Below are positions 8,424 through 16,657 of a stretch of 64,000 bases of DNA, one piece after another. The stretch is from contig JACKDU010000003.1 of NCBI GenBank assembly GCA_020633335.1, positions 620,001-684,000 of the forward strand, in the 5' to 3' direction. Position 1 is the stretch's first letter, and each line of letters begins with the position of its first letter. A program made the position numbers and the translations under genes. This DNA is from Myxococcales bacterium (GTDB lineage: Bacteria; Myxococcota_A; Polyangia; Nannocystales; Nannocystaceae). The notes under the pieces are model-generated. The model saw only the letters and a program-made list of their open reading frames with translations, was not told the DNA's origin and did not search any database.

Positions 8424-9265
8424 CGGATCCCCTCCCAGGCCCGGCACTGGGCTCGCACCAGGGCCGCGCGCTCGACGTCCGCGAGCTCGCCGCGGGTGCG
8501 CGGCGGGGGGAGGGCGCCGGGCGCCGAGAAGCGTCGCCAACGGGCGAGGAGCTGGCGCTCTCGCTGCGCGGCCCGGCGATCGATCGTGACCCCCAGCGAC
8601 ACAAAGGCGGCGCCGTCGAGCTCGCTCTGGCGGCGATCACCCGCCCGGAGGCGACGGACCAGCGCGAGCTCGACGGCGAGATCGATCCGCGCGCCGGTCG
8701 CTCGTCGCGGTCGTCGCAGCGCCGGCGCGCGGCGGCATGGCGCCGCCTCCTCGCAGGGGGCGCGTCGCCACGACCAGACCCCCTGCGCCCGGCTCGGGAG
8801 CCAGCCCTCGTCGTCGCAGAGGAGCGGCGCCAGGGGATCGAGCTCGAGCTCCAGGGGCGGGTCGGCGACCGCCGCGGCCAGGCCGTTGCGATCGACGATC
8901 CAGGCGTTGGCGCCGCTGACGACCCAGAGCGTCGACGGATCGGAGAAGCCGACCCAGACCCCGCCAGCGCTCGCGTCGACGCCCGCGGGACGGAAGAGGA
9001 GATCGGGCTCCGCGTCATCGTCGAGGAGCTCCTGGGTGTCGTCGTTCGCCGGGGCTGCCAGCTCGAGGGGCAGGCGCCGCCAGCAGCCCGGGCTCGGCGA
9101 TCGATCCGGCGCGGCCCGTCCCTCCCAGCACACCCAGAGCTGCCCCTCGCTGACCGCGACCCAGGCGTCGGGCGCCGCCCCCTGGCCGTGGAGGAGGGGG
9201 AGGGGCGGGTCGGCGGAGCCGAGCGCGAGGGCCAGGGCAGGGAGCGCGAGCGCGAGGGCGAGCAT
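8420..9265 (-). CDS. Secreted protein of unknown function, coupled to the downstream gene
   Basis: The 281-aa product begins with an uninterrupted Leu/Ala signal-like segment (MLALALALPALALALGS). Upstream in-frame sequence to 9835 is low-complexity and unlikely to be coding, so ATG 9265 is chosen, though it has no clear ribosome site. The N-terminal half contains short Trp-rich repeats (WVAVSEGQLWVCW, GVWVGFSDPSTLWVV) and the C-terminal half is Arg-rich and helical. Six Cys suggest disulfides outside the cytoplasm. No family is recognised. Its stop overlaps the next start as ATGA. Confidence 0.6.
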   Translation of the reverse strand: MLALALALPALALALGSADPPLPLLHGQGAAPDAWVAVSEGQLWVCWEGRAAPDRSPSPGCWRRLPLELAAPANDDTQELLDDDAEPDLLFRPAGVDASAGGVWVGFSDPSTLWVVSGANAWIVDRNGLAAAVADPPLELELDPLAPLLCDDEGWLPSRAQGVWSWRRAPCEEAAPCRRAPALRRPRRATGARIDLAVELALVRRLRAGDRRQSELDGAAFVSLGVTIDRRAAQRERQLLARWRRFSAPGALPPPRTRGELADVERAALVRAQCRAWEGIR

Positions 9266-9431
9266 GGCGACCCGGTCGGCCGCGCTCGCGGGTCGTTGCA
9301 CCGCGCCGCGAACCCGCGGCGAAGCGCTGGTGGCCGATCGGCGCGGCGCTGCCCGAGCGACCGCCACGATCGCCGCGCGAGCAAGGCGCGCGGATCCGCA
9401 ACGATCGCTCGCGGCGGACGATCCCCGAGCG

Positions 9432-10388
9432 ATGCTCGAGCGCCTCTCCCGATCGCCGCGGGGCCGCGTCCCCGGTCTCTTCCTCTTCTTCTCACTTCTC
9501 CTCGCCCTCGCGCAGCCCGGACCCGCGCGGGCGACGGAGCCGCCGCTCCTCCACGTGATCGACGTCGGCCAGGGATCGGCCCTCCTCGCCCTCGCGGGCG
9601 ACGCCGCCGTGATGATCGACTCGGGTCCCGCGGCCGCCGCCGAGGCGATCGTCGCCGCCCTCGATCGCCACGGGATCCGCCGGGTCGATCTCTGGATCCA
9701 CACGCACCTCGACGCCGACCACCTCGGCGGGGTCACCCGGGTCGCCGACGGCGTCGACGGCGTCCGGGGGAGCGCCGACGATCTCGAGATCGCCGCGCTC
9801 TGGGATCGAGGGATCGACGATCCCCCGGCGACCATCGCCGTCGCCGCCTACCTCGATCGCTTCGGCGGAGCCCGGCGGGCCCCGGCGTTCGGCGAGCGCT
9901 GGTCGCTCGGGGGGATCACCCTGGAGGTCGTGGGGGTCGGCCCGGGACCGGCAGAGAACGCCCGGGGGCTGGCGATCCGCCTCACCGTGAGCCCGATCAC
10001 GGTCCTCGTCCTCGGCGATCTACCGGCGGCGGAGGGGACCCTGGCGGCCGCGCGCGCCGGTCCGGTCGATGTCCTCGTCGCCAGCCACCACGGCTCCCGC
10101 GACGGCTTCACCCCCGAGCTCCTCGCCCTCGCCGGGGCGTCGACCGTGGTGATCTCGGCGGGGATGGACAACCCGCACTGTCACCCCGCGCCCGAGCTGC
10201 TCGCCTGGCTCGCCGACGAGCGGGTGCTCCTGACCGGCGCCGCCGGCCTCGGACCCGACGGGCGCTGCCCTGGCCTCGCCGAGAGCATGGGCCCCGAGCA
10301 CCTCCTGGTCGCCGGTGATCTCCTCCTCGTCGGCGATCCGGCGGCTGCGAGCCACGCGCAATTGCACCACGTCACCGGGGGCAGGTGA
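9432..10388 (+). CDS. Secreted ComEC/Rec2-like metallo-beta-lactamase-fold hydrolase
   Basis: 318 aa. A signal peptide (LFLFFSLLLALAQPGPARA) is followed by a complete metallo-beta-lactamase core: VIDVGQGSALL, the metal motif HTHLDADHLGG, GDLPAAEG and VASHHGSRDG. This motif set matches the hydrolase domain of ComEC/Rec2 rather than true beta-lactamases, but the membrane channel of ComEC is absent, so it is a stand-alone periplasmic or extracellular hydrolase, perhaps a nuclease or phosphodiesterase. The ATG at 9432 is the first that keeps the signal peptide. It is divergent from the secreted pair at 7.6-9.3 kb. Confidence 0.85.
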   Translation: MLERLSRSPRGRVPGLFLFFSLLLALAQPGPARATEPPLLHVIDVGQGSALLALAGDAAVMIDSGPAAAAEAIVAALDRHGIRRVDLWIHTHLDADHLGGVTRVADGVDGVRGSADDLEIAALWDRGIDDPPATIAVAAYLDRFGGARRAPAFGERWSLGGITLEVVGVGPGPAENARGLAIRLTVSPITVLVLGDLPAAEGTLAAARAGPVDVLVASHHGSRDGFTPELLALAGASTVVISAGMDNPHCHPAPELLAWLADERVLLTGAAGLGPDGRCPGLAESMGPEHLLVAGDLLLVGDPAAASHAQLHHVTGGR

Positions 10389-10459
10389 GGCGCGGACGCG
10401 GCGATCCCGACGCGAAGGGCGCGCACGCCGACTTTCGCGGCGGCCACCGGGGGCGACGC

Positions 10460-10468
10460 TGTTACACT
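10460..10468 (+). promoter_or_regulatory. Extended -10 promoter element of the mla operon
   Basis: TGT-TACACT ends 8 bases before the GTG start at 10477. No -35 is visible. It implies that the mla operon mRNA begins at or very near the start codon. Confidence 0.45.
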
Positions 10469-10476
10469 CCACGCCG

Positions 10477-11052
10477 GTGCGCGACCGTCACCACCTCGTC
10501 TCCGCGCGCGGGCTCGCGCTCGCGGTCACGCTCGCTGGCATCTCGGCCTGCATCCCGGGCTGTGGCGGCTGGCGGGGCCATGGCGACACCTACTACGCGC
10601 ACTGGACGCGCCGCAGCAAGGTCAACCACGAGGCGACCTACTCCTTCGCCCACCCGCCGGCGAGCGAGTGGCGACCGGCCAAGGAGAAGGGCGCCCAGGT
10701 CCTCTGGGTCCACCGCTCGCTGCCGGCGCTCATCCACCTCGGCTCGCAGTGCGAGATGCACGGCGACTCGTCCCTCGAGTCCTTCACCGATCACCTGCGG
10801 ATCGACTTCCGCGAGTGGAAGATCCTCTCCCAGGAGGCGACGACCATGGCCGGCCGCGACGCGGTCCGCACGGTGGTCCTCGCGGAGATCGACGGCGAGG
10901 TCCAGACCAAGCTCGATCTCGTCGTCTTCAAAAAGAACGGCTGCCTCTTCGATCTCCAGTACATGGCCTCTCCGTCGGCCTTTGAACGCGGCCGGCCGGC
11001 CTTCAACCAGGTCATCGCCGGCTTCAAGTTTCCGGTCGGGGGCGCGGAGTGA
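10477..11052 (+). CDS. Lipoprotein at head of the mla operon
   Basis: 191 aa from GTG 10477, which lies 8 bases after TGTTACACT. The signal peptide ends in ISAC (Cys25) or IPGC (Cys29), so it is a lipoprotein. The mature part is a compact mixed alpha/beta domain (HWTRRSKVNHEATYSFAHPPASEW ... FKKNGCLFDLQYMA ... FNQVIAGFKFP). No family is named with confidence. The stop overlaps the mlaE start (GTGA). Its place at the head of mlaEFD suggests a periplasmic or outer-membrane partner of lipid transport, comparable in position, not in sequence, to MlaC or MlaA. Confidence 0.7.
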   Translation: MRDRHHLVSARGLALAVTLAGISACIPGCGGWRGHGDTYYAHWTRRSKVNHEATYSFAHPPASEWRPAKEKGAQVLWVHRSLPALIHLGSQCEMHGDSSLESFTDHLRIDFREWKILSQEATTMAGRDAVRTVVLAEIDGEVQTKLDLVVFKKNGCLFDLQYMASPSAFERGRPAFNQVIAGFKFPVGGAE

Positions 11053-11864
11053 GCGACGAGCCCAGCAAGACCTTCAAGGAGGCCTTCGCGGCGGTCTTCG
11101 CCAGCGTCGGCCGGGTCCTCACCACCGGCCTCGAGTGGATCGGCGGGCTCGTCCGCCTCCTCTGGGACGCGACCGTCCGCGGCCTCCGCCGGCCCTACGG
11201 GATCTACGACATCTTCTATCACATGGTCGCGCTCGGGGTGCGCTCGCTCCCGCTGGCGACGGTGATGTCGATCTTCTGCGGGATGGTCCTCACCTGGCAG
11301 TTCGGCGAGGCGCTCATCGGCTTCGGGGCGAAGAACGCGATCGGCTACGCCTCGTCGCTCGCGCTCGTCCGCGAGCTCGTGCCGATCATCCTCGCGCTCA
11401 CGGTCGGCGCGAAGATGGCCACCGGCATGGCGGCCGAGCTCGGGTCGATGAAGGTCTCGGAGCAGATCGACGCGATCGCCTCGCTCGGCGCCGATCCGGT
11501 CAAGAAGCTGATCTGGCCGCGCCTCGTCGCCGCGACCTGGTCGCTGCCGCTCCTCGCGGTCTGGGGCAACGTCCTCGCCCTCGGCGGCGGGGCGATCATC
11601 GCCGACACCATCTTCGACGTCCCGGCCGACTACTTCTACGAGACCTACATCGACGAGCTCTGGCCCTCGGACTACCTCTCCGGGCTCGCCAAGACCCTGG
11701 TCTTCGGCCTCCTGGTCGGCGCGATCGGCTGCTACCAGGGGATCACGACCAAGTACGGCACCGAGGCCGTCGGCATCTCGACGACCAACACGGTGGTCGC
11801 CACCTCGGTGTCGATCCTGGCGATGGACTTCGTGCTGACCACCATCTTCCTGCCGGTGAGCTGA
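11049..11864 (+). CDS. mlaE: MlaE/YrbE-family ABC transporter permease
   Basis: The inner-membrane permease of the Mla phospholipid transporter. The 271-aa protein shows the family helices and signatures, including LVRELVPIILALTVGAKMATGMAAELGSMK, the EQIDAIASLGADP coupling segment and GCYQGITTKYGTEAVG near the end. The GTG start overlaps the stop of the lipoprotein gene. mlaF follows after 3 bp and mlaD overlaps mlaF, so permease, ATPase and MCE protein are made together. Confidence 0.93.
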   Translation: MSDEPSKTFKEAFAAVFASVGRVLTTGLEWIGGLVRLLWDATVRGLRRPYGIYDIFYHMVALGVRSLPLATVMSIFCGMVLTWQFGEALIGFGAKNAIGYASSLALVRELVPIILALTVGAKMATGMAAELGSMKVSEQIDAIASLGADPVKKLIWPRLVAATWSLPLLAVWGNVLALGGGAIIADTIFDVPADYFYETYIDELWPSDYLSGLAKTLVFGLLVGAIGCYQGITTKYGTEAVGISTTNTVVATSVSILAMDFVLTTIFLPVS

Positions 11865-11867
11865 GGG

Positions 11868-12623
11868 ATGGCCGCGGTCATTGAGCTCCGCCACGTCGAC
11901 AAGGCGTTCGGCAGCCACGTCGTCTACCAGAACATGTCGCTGACGATCGAGGAGGGCGAGACCCTCACGGTGATCGGCGGCAGCGGCCAGGGCAAGAGCG
12001 TCTGCCTCAAGCTGATGATCGGCCTCCTCCTCGCCGACGAGGGCGACGTGCTCTTCCGCGGCCAGGAGGTGAGCGGCCTCGGCCATGAGGGCCTGCGCGA
12101 CCTGCGGCGCAAGGTGGCGATGGTCTTCCAGGGGGGGGCGCTCTTTGACTCCATGAACATCCGCGAGAACGTCGGCTACGCGCTCACCGAGCACACCAAG
12201 ATGTCCGACGACGAGATCACCCGCCGGGCCTGGGAGTGCCTGGGGATGGTGGGCCTCGGCCAGGACCGGTCGATCCTGGAGCGGATGCCCTCGAGCCTGA
12301 GCGGCGGGATGCGAAAGCGCGTGGCGATCGCCCGCTCGATCGCCCTCCAGCCCGAAGTTATCCTATATGATGAGCCGACCACGGGGCTCGATCCCAGCAA
12401 CATCAGGCGAATTGGCGCGATGATCCGGAAGCTACAGGGAGAGCTGGGGGTGACCAGCATCGTCGTCACCCACGACATGCCGACCGCCTTCTCGGTCTCC
12501 AACCGGATCGCGATGCTCTACGACCGCAACTTCCCCTACGTGGGGACGCCCGACTCGTTCAAGCAGAGCGAGGTCCCCGAGGTCCGCAACTTCGTCCAGG
12601 GGAGGATCGCCGATGGCGCGTAA
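11868..12623 (+). CDS. mlaF: MlaF-family ABC transporter ATP-binding protein
   Basis: The ATPase of the Mla lipid transporter. All nucleotide-binding motifs are visible: Walker A GGSGQGKSV, Q-loop VFQGGALFD, signature LSGGMRKRVAIAR, Walker B VILYDEPTTGLDP and the switch His in VVTHDM. The 251-aa length is normal. GAGGG stands just before the ATG. It overlaps mlaD by 11 bp. Confidence 0.95.
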   Translation: MAAVIELRHVDKAFGSHVVYQNMSLTIEEGETLTVIGGSGQGKSVCLKLMIGLLLADEGDVLFRGQEVSGLGHEGLRDLRRKVAMVFQGGALFDSMNIRENVGYALTEHTKMSDDEITRRAWECLGMVGLGQDRSILERMPSSLSGGMRKRVAIARSIALQPEVILYDEPTTGLDPSNIRRIGAMIRKLQGELGVTSIVVTHDMPTAFSVSNRIAMLYDRNFPYVGTPDSFKQSEVPEVRNFVQGRIADGA

Positions 12624-13971
12624 AGACGAGCGCCGGCTCAACATCATCGTCGGTGTCTTCGTCATCGGCTTCGGCGTGGTCTTCATGATCTCGCTGGTGC
12701 TGATCGGGATGGGCAAGGGCACCTTCAAGGAGAAGGTGCACATCGACGCCGACTTCCGCTCGGTCTCGGGCCTCAAGAAGGGGAGCCCGGTCCAGCTCGA
12801 GGGCATCGAGATCGGCGTCGTCGAGGATCGGACCTTCGTCGAGCTCGACTACGCCTGCAACCCGGCGACCGAGGATCGCGGCCGCTACGGCGCCGACCGG
12901 ACCGACGACTGCGACGCCCAGATGTTCTGCGCCCCCGAGGGCAAGTGCGCCGAGCTCGAGCCCTACTCGGCCAACAAGGACCTCCACCCGCCCTGCGAGG
13001 ACGACATGCAGTGCAACGAGGAGGAGGTCTGCGTGACCAGCGACTTCCGCCGGCGCTACCGCCGGGTCCCCTGGACCGGCAGCACCGGCGTGTGCGCGGC
13101 CTACGAGACCCTCCACAAGCGGATCCGCGTCCGCCTCCGGATCTTCGCCGAGAGCCTCCAGCACATCCGCGACGACAGCCGCGCGACCGTCTCGCAGAAC
13201 GGCCTCCTCGGCGATCAGCTCGTCCAGATCTCGGCGGGCCGCGGCGAGCCGATCCGCGCCGGCGCTCGGATCCAGACCAACCCCTCGCTCATCGAGGACG
13301 TGATGGCGGTCCGCGATCGGGTCGACGGCATGTTCGTCAAGGTCGAGGAGACCGTCGGCGGGATCGCCACCCTGGCGAGCGCGCTCGGCGACGAGAAGAC
13401 CGTCCGAAACGTCCAGGGCCTCCTCGCCAACGCCAACGAGATCTCGCGCCAGATCGCCGAGGGCAAGGGCCTGGTCGGCGCGCTCCTCAACGACGAGGCC
13501 TACGTCCAGGACTTCGGCGCGACCCTCCGCTCGGTCCGCGACACCGCGGCCGGCCTCGACTCCTTCGTCAAGCGGGCCAAGAGCAGCATGACGAAGATCG
13601 ACGACAACCTGCAGCCGCTGGTCGACGACGGGCGGGCGGCGATCGCCAGCATCAACACGATGCTCGGCGACCTCAAGAACCCCGAGAACAAGAGCGTCGC
13701 CGCCAAGCTCCTCTACGACCCCGACGGCAACATGGTCCACGAGCTCGAGGAGACCCTCGAGGGGCTCAATCGGGTGGTCGCCGGCCTCGAGAAGGGGGAG
13801 GGGACCGTCGGCAAGCTCCTCAAGGATCCCAAGGCCTACGACGACCTCGTCAAGCTCCTCGGGAACATCGAGCGCAACAACACGGTCAAGCGCCTGGTCC
13901 GCTTCGTCGTCGAGAAGGACGAGGCCGCGAGCTCGGCCGCGCCGACCGCTCGGACCACCAAGGACGACTAG
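12613..13971 (+). CDS. mlaD: MlaD-like MCE-domain protein with Cys-rich insert
   Basis: A 452-aa substrate-binding component: one N-terminal transmembrane helix (about 9-32), an MCE domain beginning KVHIDADFRSVSGLKKGSPVQLEGIEIGVV, and a long helical C-terminal region (about 225-435) of the kind that forms a needle or bridge across the periplasm. The MCE domain is interrupted at about residues 80-165 by a segment with eight Cys (82, 100, 106, 112, 128, 134, 140, 161), after which MCE strands resume at IRVRLRIFAES and NGLLGDQLVQI. GGGGAGG lies seven bases before the ATG inside mlaF. Confidence 0.9.
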   Translation: MARKDERRLNIIVGVFVIGFGVVFMISLVLIGMGKGTFKEKVHIDADFRSVSGLKKGSPVQLEGIEIGVVEDRTFVELDYACNPATEDRGRYGADRTDDCDAQMFCAPEGKCAELEPYSANKDLHPPCEDDMQCNEEEVCVTSDFRRRYRRVPWTGSTGVCAAYETLHKRIRVRLRIFAESLQHIRDDSRATVSQNGLLGDQLVQISAGRGEPIRAGARIQTNPSLIEDVMAVRDRVDGMFVKVEETVGGIATLASALGDEKTVRNVQGLLANANEISRQIAEGKGLVGALLNDEAYVQDFGATLRSVRDTAAGLDSFVKRAKSSMTKIDDNLQPLVDDGRAAIASINTMLGDLKNPENKSVAAKLLYDPDGNMVHELEETLEGLNRVVAGLEKGEGTVGKLLKDPKAYDDLVKLLGNIERNNTVKRLVRFVVEKDEAASSAAPTARTTKDD

Positions 13972-13978
13972 GGCGACC

Positions 13979-14049
13979 TGTCCTCGCGGACATGCACGGC
14001 GCATCGGCGATCGCCCGACGATCGCCCTCGACATGTCCTCATGGACATG
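13979..14049. repeat. Triple hairpin region with two CATGTCC-type palindromes
   Basis: Between the converging mlaD and hydrolase genes lie TGTCC-N4-GGACA at 13979-13992, a perfect 8-bp inverted repeat GGCGATCG/CGATCGCC at 14006-14026, and CATGTCC-TCAT-GGACATG at 14032-14049. The set could end transcription from both sides, but there is no T-tract. Confidence 0.6.
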
Positions 14050-14087
14050 CGCGGCGTGCGGGCGCAGCGTCGGCGAGCGCGGCCGCG

Positions 14088-15017
14088 CTAGGGCGCCGCG
14101 TCGACGTCGCTGGCGTCGGCGAGCTCGGCCGCGACCTCGTCCGCGAAGTCGCCGAGGAGCGCCGTGATCTCGTCGGGGAACTCGGCCGGGAGCGCGTGGG
14201 TCGCCTGGGCGAGGACCTTCCACCGGACGTGCGGCGCCGTGAAGGCGAGCTCGCGCATCGTCTCGAGGGGGACGAAGGAGTCGCGGGCGCCCGCGACCAC
14301 CATCAGCGGCACGTCGATGCCCTGGAGGACGTCGGCGGCGCTGTGGCGGTCGGCCTCCTCGAGCATCGCCATGAAGAGCTCCGGGTTCACCTCGGCGAGC
14401 TGGCGGGTGTAGAACTCGAAGTCGGCGGCGGCGAGGCGGTCGGCGTTGACCTGGAGGGTCAGGCCGAGGTCGAGCGTGAGGCTCGAGGGGACCAGCGAGC
14501 GCCAGGCCTTGAGGGTGAGGTCGCGGGCGATCCGGGTGGTCGCGCGGACGAAGGGGAGGACGTGGGCGAACGCGCGGGTCCCCTGGAAGGTCCGCAGCAC
14601 CCGGCCGCTCGGTCCGGCGAGCGAGACCATCGCCGCGACCGTGTGCCGGTGGCGGCGGAAGAGCTCGAGCGCGACCTGAAAGCCCATCGAGAAGCCGACC
14701 GCGATCACCCGATCGATCGCCGCATGCTGGAGCACCGCCGCCGCGTCGTCGGCGAGGGTCGGCATCGAGAGGCGCCACGGGCGTGGCGGATCCGGCGAGC
14801 TCCCGTGGCCGCGGTAGTGGAGGACGATGATCCGCTGGCGACGCGCGAGCACGGGCAGCGTCCGCCGGAACGCCCACCCCGAGCAGCCGATACCGTCGAG
14901 GATCAGCAGGGGCGGGGCGGCGGCGTCCTCGGGTCCGAGGAGCTGGTAGCAGATCGTCGCGCCGTCATCGCGGCGGAGGCGCCAAAGCTCGCCCTCAAAG
15001 GCCGTGGTCGAAGCCAT
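14088..15017 (-). CDS. Alpha/beta hydrolase
   Basis: A 309-aa cytoplasmic alpha/beta-hydrolase-fold enzyme. Seen: the oxyanion region LILDGIGCSGW, the HYRGHGSS motif, the nucleophile elbow GFSMGF, a helical cap in the middle and the C-terminal acid/His region (VAGARDSFVPL, then QATHALPAEFPDEI). These fit an esterase, lactonase or C-C hydrolase; the substrate cannot be told. The ATG at 15017 begins a sequence with normal domain alignment; upstream codons are low-complexity. The C-terminal tail is rich in Asp and Ala. Confidence 0.85.
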   Translation of the reverse strand: MASTTAFEGELWRLRRDDGATICYQLLGPEDAAAPPLLILDGIGCSGWAFRRTLPVLARRQRIIVLHYRGHGSSPDPPRPWRLSMPTLADDAAAVLQHAAIDRVIAVGFSMGFQVALELFRRHRHTVAAMVSLAGPSGRVLRTFQGTRAFAHVLPFVRATTRIARDLTLKAWRSLVPSSLTLDLGLTLQVNADRLAAADFEFYTRQLAEVNPELFMAMLEEADRHSAADVLQGIDVPLMVVAGARDSFVPLETMRELAFTAPHVRWKVLAQATHALPAEFPDEITALLGDFADEVAAELADASDVDAAP

Positions 15018-15120
15018 GGGTGGCGGAGGCTCGGCGGTCGGTCGTCGCCCGGGTTCGCCGCTTCGGCGGGCGGTCCGCCGGCTTGGGGCCAGCGGGCCGC
15101 GGGCGATCCGCAGCGTCACG

Positions 15121-15342
15121 CTAGTCGGCGGAGGAGTCCTCGTTGCGGCCGCGCTCGTCGTCGGCGTCGTCGGCGATGTCGTTGACGCTCGGGTACTTCA
15201 TGATTTCGCGGCGGGCGATCTTCCACGCCTTCTGGACGATCCATGAGAGCGATCGGTCCTGGCGCGCCGCCTCCTCCTGGATCTCCTTGAGCATCGCCTC
15301 GGGGAAGTAGAGCGACTGTTTGCGCTTGTCCGAGCTGGCCAT
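15121..15342 (-). CDS. Ribbon-helix-helix protein, Myxococcota type
   Basis: 73 aa. The sequence KRKQSLYFPEAMLKEIQEEAARQDRSLSWIVQKAWKIA fits an RHH fold: one beta strand (QSLYFP), helix 1, a short turn and helix 2 starting at SLSWIVQ. It resembles a small Myxococcota protein family (TIGR04563-like, from memory). The tail is acidic and disordered. It probably binds DNA as a dimer. The ATG at 15342 follows GGAG and a regulated-looking promoter shared with the divergent TetR gene. Confidence 0.75.
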   Translation of the reverse strand: MASSDKRKQSLYFPEAMLKEIQEEAARQDRSLSWIVQKAWKIARREIMKYPSVNDIADDADDERGRNEDSSAD

Positions 15343-15362
15343 GAATCGGTGGTCTCCAATAG

Positions 15363-15410
15363 TGAAAAACGGGGGTTTTCAGGGTATGTTGGCGGCCGTT
15401 TGACTGTCAA
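15363..15410 (-). promoter_or_regulatory. Promoter and operator-like palindromes between RHH and TetR genes
   Basis: On the minus strand TTGACA (15405-15410), an 18-base spacer and TACCCT (15381-15386) make a good promoter for the RHH gene. A 19-bp palindrome at 15363-15381 (TGAAAA arms) covers the predicted start of transcription, and TTGAC-T-GTCAA at 15400-15410 covers the -35 box. Both are candidate binding sites for the TetR or RHH protein. Confidence 0.5.
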
Positions 15411-16146
15411 CCACGACCGGCAGCAAGGGTCTGCCGCTGAGCCCCCCGCCGCGGCTGAGGCCGGCGACGGGCAGGAGGCCGCGGACGGGCGTTCGCTCCG
15501 GGCTCAGCAGCGTCGTGAGCAGCGGCGCTCGGAGATCATCGCGGCCGCGACCCGGGTCTTCCGCGAGAAGGGCTACCACGCGGCCTCGATCGGCGACATC
15601 ATCGACGCCGCGGCGATTGCGCGAGGTACCTTCTACCTCTACTTCAACTCAAAGCGCGAGATCTTCACCGAGCTCACCGCCGAGTTCCTCGCGCTGATCC
15701 GCCGCTCGGTCCGGCGGATCTCCCTCGACGAGGGCGCGCCGCACCCCCTCGATCAAATGCGCGCGAACTTCCGCCGGGTGATGAGCGCGGTGATCGCCCA
15801 CGAGGATCTGGCGATGATCATGCTCTCGGATCCCGGAGAGCTCGACGCCGAGAGCCGGGCCCTGATGGATCGCTTCTTCGATCAGATCATCGAGCTCATC
15901 GAGCGGGCGGTGAGCGTCGGTCGGACGCTCGGCTTCGCGCGGAGCTGCGACGATCGCATCATCGCCGTCAGCGCGCTGGGCGCCCTCCGCGAGGTGCTGC
16001 GGCGGATGTTGGCCGCCCGTCAGCTCGCCAGCCAAGCCCCTGGCCATTCCCCCGCTGCGGTCGAGACAGGTGATGCCGCCCTGGTCGACACCGAGCGCCT
16101 GGCGGACGAGCTCGTCACTTTCTTTGTCCGCGGGGTGTTTACCTGA
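15400..16146 (+). CDS. TetR/AcrR-family transcriptional regulator
   Basis: The N-terminal DNA-binding domain is clear: RRSEIIAAATRVFREKGYHAASIGDIIDAAAIARGTFYLYFNSKREIFTEL, the classic TetR helix-turn-helix, followed by an all-helical ligand-binding domain. The start is uncertain: no ATG exists upstream of the domain, and TTG 15400 or GTG 15349 are the options. TTG is chosen because GTG would leave only 6 bp between the divergent genes. The first 40 residues are low-complexity. The ligand is unknown; the divergent RHH gene is the nearest target candidate. Confidence 0.8.
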   Translation: MTVNHDRQQGSAAEPPAAAEAGDGQEAADGRSLRAQQRREQRRSEIIAAATRVFREKGYHAASIGDIIDAAAIARGTFYLYFNSKREIFTELTAEFLALIRRSVRRISLDEGAPHPLDQMRANFRRVMSAVIAHEDLAMIMLSDPGELDAESRALMDRFFDQIIELIERAVSVGRTLGFARSCDDRIIAVSALGALREVLRRMLAARQLASQAPGHSPAAVETGDAALVDTERLADELVTFFVRGVFT

Positions 16147-16206
16147 GGTCACCGGTCGGCTACCCTGCCGGGCCTCATTTGTGCGGCTTGCCAAAGCGGT
16201 GCGTGT

Positions 16207-16581
16207 ATGGCCCTTACCAAAGCCCAGCAAGAGAAATTCCGCCAGATCCTCAACGAGAAGCGGAAGAACCTGATCGACCAGGCCCAACGGACCCTCGAGT
16301 CCGACATGGTGCTCTCGCCCGATGACCGCTTCGACGAGGTCGATCAGGCGTCGAGCGAGTACATGCAGGCCTTCTCCTTCCGCCTCCGCGGGCGGGAGCG
16401 CTTCCTCATGGACAAGATCGACCTCGCGCTGCGCAAGCTCGACGAGGGGATCTACGGGATCTGCGAGGAGTGCGAGGAGCCGATCTCGATCAAGCGCCTC
16501 CAGGCCCGCCCCGAGGCGCCCCTCTGCATCCAGTGCAAGGAGGCGCAAGAGCGTGAAGAGGCGGTCTACGCCGAGGACTAG
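16207..16581 (+). CDS. dksA: DksA/TraR-type zinc-finger regulator
   Basis: A 124-aa RNA polymerase secondary-channel protein of the DksA family. The coiled coil (about 3-75) carries an acidic tip DEVDQASSE, comparable to the DxxDxA tip of DksA, and the C-terminal domain holds a four-Cys zinc finger (CEEC ... CIQC). DksA works with ppGpp to adjust rRNA and amino-acid promoters. A TACCCT element at 16161-16166 may be its -10, giving a leader of about 35 nt. Confidence 0.88.
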   Translation: MALTKAQQEKFRQILNEKRKNLIDQAQRTLESDMVLSPDDRFDEVDQASSEYMQAFSFRLRGRERFLMDKIDLALRKLDEGIYGICEECEEPISIKRLQARPEAPLCIQCKEAQEREEAVYAED

Positions 16582-16596
16582 GCGCCCGCGGGCGCC
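16581..16596 (+). terminator. Palindrome after dksA
   Basis: A perfect 16-bp GC palindrome (GGCGCCCG/CGGGCGCC) begins at the last base of the dksA stop codon. It could form a terminator stem but has no T-tract. Confidence 0.35.
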
Positions 16597-16657
16597 CCTC
16601 CGGGTCGGCATCGGGCCGCGTTGACGGTCCCGCGCGCGGCCGGCCACGAGGTCGACG

